Shown piece by piece: positions 58,841 to 64,000 of a stretch of 64,000 nt of DNA. Made by a program: the position numbers and the translations under genes. How positions within the stretch are numbered: position 1 is the stretch's first letter; every line of letters begins with the position of its first letter. The DNA is from Takakia lepidozioides. Lineage: Eukaryota > Streptophyta > Takakiopsida > Takakiales > Takakiaceae. The stretch is from positions 20,460,001 to 20,524,000 of the forward strand of contig CM060732.1 in NCBI GenBank assembly GCA_030704615.1. The letters run 5' to 3'. The notes beneath the pieces are model-generated. The model saw only the letters and a program-made list of their open reading frames with translations, ran no database searches and was not told where the DNA came from.

Positions 58841-59434
58841 CAGCAGAGAAATTGAGTCAGTGAATTTTTTCACTGTACTTCCATGCGCCCAAGTTCGACC
58901 AAAGGAGAGGAAAAACGTTTCGGTGAAAAAGGAGCACAATGTGGATTACTAAATTCCCTAAGAAGATGCTCCAGTCATGCGGACCCGTGATCAAAGAAGC
59001 TGGGCACAAAATAATCAATTGGCCTATGTGGACCATAAACTCCATGTGGAAAAAAAACACACAGGGAGTTTTGCTAACTAAAAAGATGTCAGCATCAGCC
59101 TCAGAACTAACCAGGGCATGATCTGCACTTTGCATGCTGTACAATTGGGCAAATTAACTTATGTTTGGAAATTACTTTTGGTCCCCTGGACCGCTCGGGC
59201 ATACAGTGGACATTTTATACCTTATTCTCCCCCCCCCCCTCTCTCATAGGTTTAGCTACTACAAGATCTCATCAACATGCATACTCCAATCCTACATCCA
59301 CTACATGTTAATTATTTCAAATCATTTTGTGGTGTGGACTAACATTCAGGACTGTGTGAAAAATGGAACTTGTATTAGCTTATAACTTAGGCATACTCAA
59401 TCTTATAGGAAGACAACAGCAGATAATGACATGT

Positions 59435-59515
59435 GGTACAATTTCAGATTTGACGATGTCACCATGGACCTCTGTCGACTTTTCCAGGACTGCTAGGCTT
59501 GCACACACAAGCCAA
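59435..59515 (-). pseudogene. Small PPR fragment
   Basis: The reverse complement gives the L-motif DNA seen throughout the cluster (plus strand: gatttgacgatgtcaccatggacctct...ttttccagg.ctgc.aggcttgcacac). About 80 bases, an isolated scrap. Confidence 0.6.
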
Positions 59516-59843
59516 CTTGTAGCAGAATTCAACATGACAATTTAGGGGCGACTCTGATAACAGGGAAAAACAGAGTGAAATGTGTTGAAGAAGGTACCTT
59601 CAATAGCAGTGTCTTGTTCTATCAATTGTGCTGTTGCCGCTGCTGTTTCCAGTTGACCATCTACCCACGTAGAATCTAGACCTCTATCCTGGTCTTTCAG
59701 CTATCCCTGCCTGTGTACAAATCATCAATACATCCTCAGCCCAGCCTTGCTGCTAGCAGCTGACACTGAAAAAGTAGTTTGGAAAACTATAAAACTTAAA
59801 AGCACATCTCAAACCAACCCAGTTCCAAACAAGAAGAACCATT

Positions 59844-60643
59844 CTAGATGGTACCTATTTTGTTTGCCACGTCCAAGGCATCATAATTAGCTGTCTGCAG
59901 CCTGACATAAGCCTTCTCCAGTCCATCAGGCATGTTGCACAAAATTGCAGCATGAGTATTTGAAGCCCAGAGGTAAGCATATAGGTGATAAACACCCAAA
60001 GGAGAACAGTCCATGCTCTACCACGCCAGCCTTGACGTTCCATTCGAAGCTTGAGATTGCAACTTGACACAGCTAACGGCAATCCTGTCAGTCGATTGAG
60101 TGTTCCTGAAGAACTTCAAAATAATTAATCATGGTAATCTCAGACTCTCATCCACATCATAAGAGAGTGTGTGATGGTAACTCAAGCAGGGCTACTCCGA
60201 CCCTACATGACAAGTGGATTCTGTTAGCATTCTGGCAGGCAAAGAAATGGTATGGTCTTGAGAAAACGAGCGGTATACTATGTGAGCGACTGCTTTTTAT
60301 CTAAAGGCACTACAGCTTGTGGATGACCATTATGCCTACCAAGACAAAGAGGTGAGAATCTATGAAAAGACTCACGGCAGCCATGATGACAACATATGCA
60401 ATCCAGATCGTACCTTATCAAGAAAATTACTTTCTTTCTGGATTTCGTATATCTTCTTCACTGCATCCTTGATCTTCTTCTTGTCAGCCCGCACATCCAC
60501 AATGAACACCAACGTGTTGTTGTCCACAATCTTCCTCATGGCAGACTCTGTCGTTAGGGGATACTTGAGGACCTCATAATGATGAAGCTTATTCCTGGCA
60601 AGGGGCTGAGGCGAGGATACTTGGGCGTACGGGCTCTCTTCAC
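59844..60643 (-). pseudogene. 60S ribosomal protein uL23 (RPL23A) pseudogene
   Basis: Exon 60,414-60,643 (acceptor cacag, donor aag|gtacga) reads [16 protein letters not shown], then, one base short, [40 protein letters not shown] and [13 protein letters not shown]. The last exon, about 59,844-59,960, reads MPDGLEKAYVRLQTANYDAL, DVANKIGTI and TAG. This matches the C-terminal two thirds of plant RPL23A ([40 protein letters not shown]). The one-base frameshift before RNKL, an extra HAAILCN-like insert before the PDG motif, and absence of the N-terminal exons argue for a dead, intron-containing copy. Intact uL23 binds 25S/26S rRNA at the exit tunnel. Confidence 0.8.
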
Positions 60644-60799
60644 CTGTGTACAAACCATGAATACAACCTCAGCTTTGCTGCTAGCAGCTGAAGCAGCTGA
60701 GACTGACGGCGTGAAGTTCTTCCAGCAAACACCCCAACCCAACCTATAGTAACATATCAAAATCACTACAAAACACCATAGATCGACCAAAAAGCTTCT

Positions 60800-61418
60800 C
60801 CTCATCTATGTTATCTGTTTTTGGATACTTTCCTGCTGCCACATCGGCAGTAACTTGTCAAAGTCACTCCTAACCACAACAGATCCACCCAACGAGCTAA
60901 CTTACAAAATTCAATATGCATCTCAGGGCCGAGTCTGATGAGAAGGTAAAACAAGGACCTCTTGTGTCTGCAACTTGTGTCTGCAGCGTTCAGAATGACA
61001 TCTGGTAATCTGACAGGCATTCACCTTTTTGCCTCGGTTGTCCCACCATTGACTGGGGTCAGAAAAGTATTGACACCACAGCTTCTCCTCATCTCTGTTA
61101 CTTGTTTAATTTGGATACTTTCATGTTGTCACATAGGCTATATCATGTCAAAGTCACTCCAAACTACCAAAGGTTCACTCAACCAGCTAACATGCAGAAT
61201 TCAACATGGAAATTTAGGGCAAATTCTGATAAGAGGGGAAAACAGGGTGAAATGTGTAAAGAAGGTGCCTTCTCGTCATCCATATTATCTGTTTTTGGTT
61301 ACTTTCCTGCTGCCACATCGGCAGTAACTTGTCAAAGTCACTCCTAACCACCACAGATCCACCCAACGAGCTAACTTACAGAGTTCAATATGCATCTTAG
61401 GGCCGAATCTGATGACAG
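60800..61418. repeat. About 165-300-bp tandem repeat, three units
   Basis: Units near 60,800-60,960, 61,083-61,262 and 61,263-61,418 share ttggatactttcctgctgccacatcggcag, aacttgtcaaagtcactcc, acagatccacccaacgagctaac and aattcaa.atgcatct.agggc. Units 1 and 3 are closest; unit 2 is diverged. The LTR retrotransposon is inserted at the end of unit 3. Confidence 0.8.
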
Positions 61419-61519
61419 TGTCGCGGCCCTTTGCCTTGAGGGCAGGGGGTCGGGACACATGAGGGGCTGCCCCTGTGGTGGGGGCAGCGGCAGCGATAGG
61501 TATGGGGGGCTGAAGCACC

Positions 61520-61542
61520 CTTGAGTGCCCAAGGCACTCAAG
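61520..61542. repeat. Perfect hairpin in the LTR
   Basis: CTTGAGTGCC, loop CAA, GGCACTCAAG. It lies in the U3 part upstream of the TATA box. A regulatory role is possible but not shown. Confidence 0.7.
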
Positions 61543-61836
61543 GAGGCGGAGGCGCTCACTAGGTGGAGCCCCGCACACCGGGTTGCGGTGGAGGTGGCTC
61601 CACAAGGGGTGGTGGTAGCTTAGTGGGACTTATTGGGGGTGGCATAGGACTCACCATGGGGTGGAGACCTCGAGGTGGGAGTCGTGGGGAGTCTTGGGAC
61701 TCATCACGGTCCATTGGGGCCGCGGTGAGTGGGCCAAGACTCACCGCGACTCACCACCGGGAGTCGAGGGTTTTCGTGGTGGTTCGCCATAAAATGGCAT
61801 GGCTGGTTATGAAACCCCCGCGGACAGCTACAGAAG

Positions 61837-61844
61837 TATATATA
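61837..61844 (+). promoter_or_regulatory. LTR TATA box
   Basis: TATATATA about 300 bases before the LTR end. It is the only TATA-like motif in an otherwise GC-rich LTR, so it is the likely start-site determinant for the genomic transcript. Confidence 0.6.
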
Positions 61845-62144
61845 GGGAGTAGTAACCCCGAGAACGGTGCAAGCCTGTTGGTGACCAAAAACTAGTGAGT
61901 AAGCGAACGAGCCGGAAAGCGACCAAAGAGTGGGGAGCTGTTCCGGACTGCCATCTACCAAAGGGAATTCTCCTAGTCCCAAATAGGTGGAGGGTTTAGA
62001 GGGAAGCGGAAGGGGACCGTTATGTCCCGGTGAGCAGCCGAAACTCCAAGTTGGCCCGGCGGCCAGGTTGGGAGTCAGGCGCGCGCATCAAAGCGAGTAA
62101 CTATGACTTGAAGGGGAGTTTACCGAACTAAGGTGTGCGACACT

Positions 62145-62156
62145 TGGTATCAGAGC
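62145..62156 (+). promoter_or_regulatory. Primer binding site for initiator tRNA-Met
   Basis: TGGTATCAGAGC is the standard plant retrotransposon sequence complementary to the 3' end of initiator tRNA-Met. It begins two bases after the LTR terminus. Confidence 0.9.
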
Positions 62157-62197
62157 TTAGAGTTCAGTACGCGATCGTCCTTGGGATTGGCCTCATC

Positions 62198-64000
62198 ATG
62201 GGGTCGGGCAAGCCGAAGCGAAAGCGGAACGGCCCAAAAGATGATGATCCCGGTGAGCCCGATGGGGGCGACGTGTCACCGAGGCGGCCGTTTGAGGAAG
62301 CGATTAATGTTTCCGAAAACGAGGCCGCTCAGGAGCGGGAGGAATCCGAGGAGTCGGAGCCCGAGGAATCTTTGAGAGCTCCGACAAACCAAGAGATGCC
62401 TCCCATGCCGGCAGCCTTTTGGGAAGGGTTGTTGGCGCAGTTTGGCGGGACGTTGAAAGACGTGTTGAAGGCGGCTAATGCCACTTCCACCAAGGCAAAG
62501 TTTAAGGTGAAGCCTAAGGAACCCGGCACCTTCGAGGGCGTTCGAAACCGGAAGGCACTCAACACCTGGCTCCTGGAGCTAGAGCAGTACTTCCGGGCGG
62601 CCAAGTTGAGTGACGAGGATCGGGTGGAAGTGGCTCCCACCTATTTGAGGGGCTATGCTCAACAATGGTGGCAGAAACGCCTTCACGACCGAGGCCCAAG
62701 CCCGGAAACCTTGAACTGGAGTGAGTTCAAGGAATTGATGAAGAGACAGTTTGTGCCCCTCAACGCATCCTGGCTTGCCCGGGACAAGATGAGGAATTTG
62801 AAGCAAACAGATGACATTCGAGGGTATGTCCAGGCTTTCAATGTGCTGTTGCTCGAAGTCGCGGACATGGCAGAACCAGAAATGGTCTTCAACTTTGTGG
62901 CGGGACTGGCCCCATGGGCTAGGCGGAAGTTGGAGGAGAAGCCACCCAAGACTTTGAACGAGGCAATTGAGAGAGCTGAATGTTTCTCGGATGTCCCTAG
63001 GGGTGAGAGACAAGGCCGTACGGAGCTGAACCACAAGAAGACCCGGCGGGAAGGTGACTCCTCCCGACCGGAAAAGAAGTGGGATAGGCCACGCGGCGAA
63101 AATGGCACGTGGAAATCGAAGGGAGGTCCTTCACACGTCAAGGCGGCACCCGGTGCTTCGAAAGGAAAAGCGGGTGGAGCGACTTATGGCGGACAGAAGG
63201 CGACCTTTGATGGAGTGTGTTTCAATTGCGGGGAGCCCGGGCACATGGCCAAGAAGTGCACGAAGCCCCGGCAATTGAACATGACTCGGGCGACCACGGA
63301 GCTGTCGGAAGATACCATCAGTCGCTTGGTGGAAGCGGTGGTCGCCAGGACTTGCAAGGTAGGCAAATTTTCTTGTGAGTTGTATCAGGAAACTGGCGCC
63401 TTACGAAAAGGGAGTCAGTTATTGTTCGTGGATGGGATAATATCCGGAACTAATGTGTCGTTGTTGGTGGACACAGGAGCGTCGCACTCCTTCATGACGC
63501 CGGCGGCGGCGCGAAAGTTGGGACTCCCGACAAGTGACGTGGGGGCCTCTATTGAGGTGCGCTCTGCCAAAGGAGAACCTCAGTTGGCGACAAGGTTGGC
63601 GTTTGATGTTCCTCTTCAACTGGGGAGTTGGGAGGGACGTGAGAACTTCACTATCTGCGAGATCGATGGAGTGGATCTCATTTTGGGAATGACCTTTTTG
63701 AGCAAATCCGGAGCGGTCATAGATGGCCGCAAGAGAGTAGTCACGCTGCCATGTGGGAATGGTGGCGAGGTTTTACGAGTGTCGGAAACGCCCAAATCCG
63801 TGGGAGGGCGAATAAACCTTCTATCAGCAAAGGAGTGGGCCGTGGAGGAGACACACGAGTCCCAGTTTTTGCTTTACATTAGAGAAGTGAAAGGAGAAGG
63901 CGATGGGGAGCCGAGCCCAGATTGGATCAAGGGGATTTTGGAGAAATACCAGGATGTGATGCCGGAGGATTTACCAAGCGGCTTGCCACCGCGAAGAGGA
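62198..64000 (+). CDS. Ty3/gypsy gag-protease polyprotein, runs off the window
   Basis: Open from ATG 62198 to the window end (601 codons). A charged N-terminal segment with a basic KPKRKR start is followed by a gag core (WLLELEQYFRAAKL, YLRGYAQQWW, LMKRQFVPL, FVAGLAPWAR). Next comes the CCHC knuckle CFNCGEPGHMAKKC (about 63,220-63,261), then the aspartic protease with LLVDTGASHSF (about 63,463-63,495) and a DLILGMTFL flap region. The last residues (ILEKYQDVMPEDLPSGLPPR) are the lead-in to reverse transcriptase. Gag and pol are in one frame with no stop. No frameshift is visible, so this is the youngest-looking element in the window. The clade needs the integrase and chromodomain region, which is outside. 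Confidence 0.9.
   Translation, partial: MGSGKPKRKRNGPKDDDPGEPDGGDVSPRRPFEEAINVSENEAAQEREESEESEPEESLRAPTNQEMPPMPAAFWEGLLAQFGGTLKDVLKAANATSTKAKFKVKPKEPGTFEGVRNRKALNTWLLELEQYFRAAKLSDEDRVEVAPTYLRGYAQQWWQKRLHDRGPSPETLNWSEFKELMKRQFVPLNASWLARDKMRNLKQTDDIRGYVQAFNVLLLEVADMAEPEMVFNFVAGLAPWARRKLEEKPPKTLNEAIERAECFSDVPRGERQGRTELNHKKTRREGDSSRPEKKWDRPRGENGTWKSKGGPSHVKAAPGASKGKAGGATYGGQKATFDGVCFNCGEPGHMAKKCTKPRQLNMTRATTELSEDTISRLVEAVVARTCKVGKFSCELYQETGALRKGSQLLFVDGIISGTNVSLLVDTGASHSFMTPAAARKLGLPTSDVGASIEVRSAKGEPQLATRLAFDVPLQLGSWEGRENFTICEIDGVDLILGMTFLSKSGAVIDGRKRVVTLPCGNGGEVLRVSETPKSVGGRINLLSAKEWAVEETHESQFLLYIREVKGEGDGEPSPDWIKGILEKYQDVMPEDLPSGLPPRRG

Larger units (their letters stand above)
61419..62142 (+). 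mobile_element. 5' LTR of a Ty3/gypsy retrotransposon
   Basis: Starts TGTCGC and ends GCGACA, a perfect 6-bp terminal inverted repeat with TG...CA ends, 724 bp long. The end lies two bases before the primer binding site, as expected. It contains a TATATATA box (61,837-61,844) and a 10-bp hairpin (61,520-61,542). The 3' LTR is outside the window, so insertion age and target duplication cannot be read. Confidence 0.85.

Noticed and set aside
62579-63141. Minus-strand frames of about 150 codons in the retrotransposon
   Set aside because: Shadows of the GC-rich gag frame on the plus strand.

Overview
This is a nuclear window from a land plant with large introns and many transposable elements. 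Genes are split by GT-AG introns. Several kilobases are filled with decayed DYW-type pentatricopeptide (PPR) genes of the kind that serve C-to-U editing in plant organelles. The PPR style, the repeat load and the mix of non-LTR, hAT-like and possibly piggyBac-like elements suggest a fern, lycophyte or other seed-free plant. That placement is inference; no marker here fixes the species.

Layout. 1-3.7 kb: the 3' part of a plus-strand FBXO31-like F-box gene, with LINE scraps in its introns. 5.4-8.8 kb: an unrecognised coiled-coil protein with one very long exon. 10.2-10.8 kb (minus): an intact Cys-rich PLAC8-like plant protein. 12.3-14.1 kb: a decayed non-LTR reverse transcriptase of a second LINE clade. 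14.5-15.3 kb: a TTAA-flanked inverted-repeat element resembling piggyBac. 15.2-17.6 kb: possible exons of an unidentified minus-strand gene. 17.8-18.6 kb: a non-autonomous hAT element with an 8-bp target duplication. 19.5-33.5 kb (plus): exons for a FIST-like domain followed by a complete LON substrate-binding domain. All splice phases are compatible with one gene of about 930 codons. Its last intron, 6.1 kb, holds a near full-length LINE and head-to-tail 5'-truncated copies.

33.5-36.9 kb is intergenic, with foldback and short repeats. 36.9-51.8 kb is a PPR graveyard: minus-strand remnants at both edges and plus-strand remnants between, made from a roughly 303-nt module (three PPR motifs) repeated many times. 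E domains and DYW domains survive at three places. 52-53.4 kb holds short tandem repeats. 53.9-55.7 kb is a scrambled LINE. 56.7-58.9 kb holds a universal-stress-protein fragment between arms of a 195-bp inverted repeat, plus tandem duplications. 59.8-60.6 kb (minus) is a broken uL23 (RPL23A) ribosomal protein gene. From 61.4 kb to the edge is the 5' part of a Ty3/gypsy retrotransposon with LTR, TATA box, primer binding site and an open gag-protease frame.

Genes likely to be functional are the FBXO31-like gene, the PLAC8-like gene, the FIST/LON locus and perhaps the coiled-coil gene. They share no obvious pathway. The most interesting items are the candidate FIST-LON fusion, the satellite-like PPR amplification, and the two inverted-repeat transposons.
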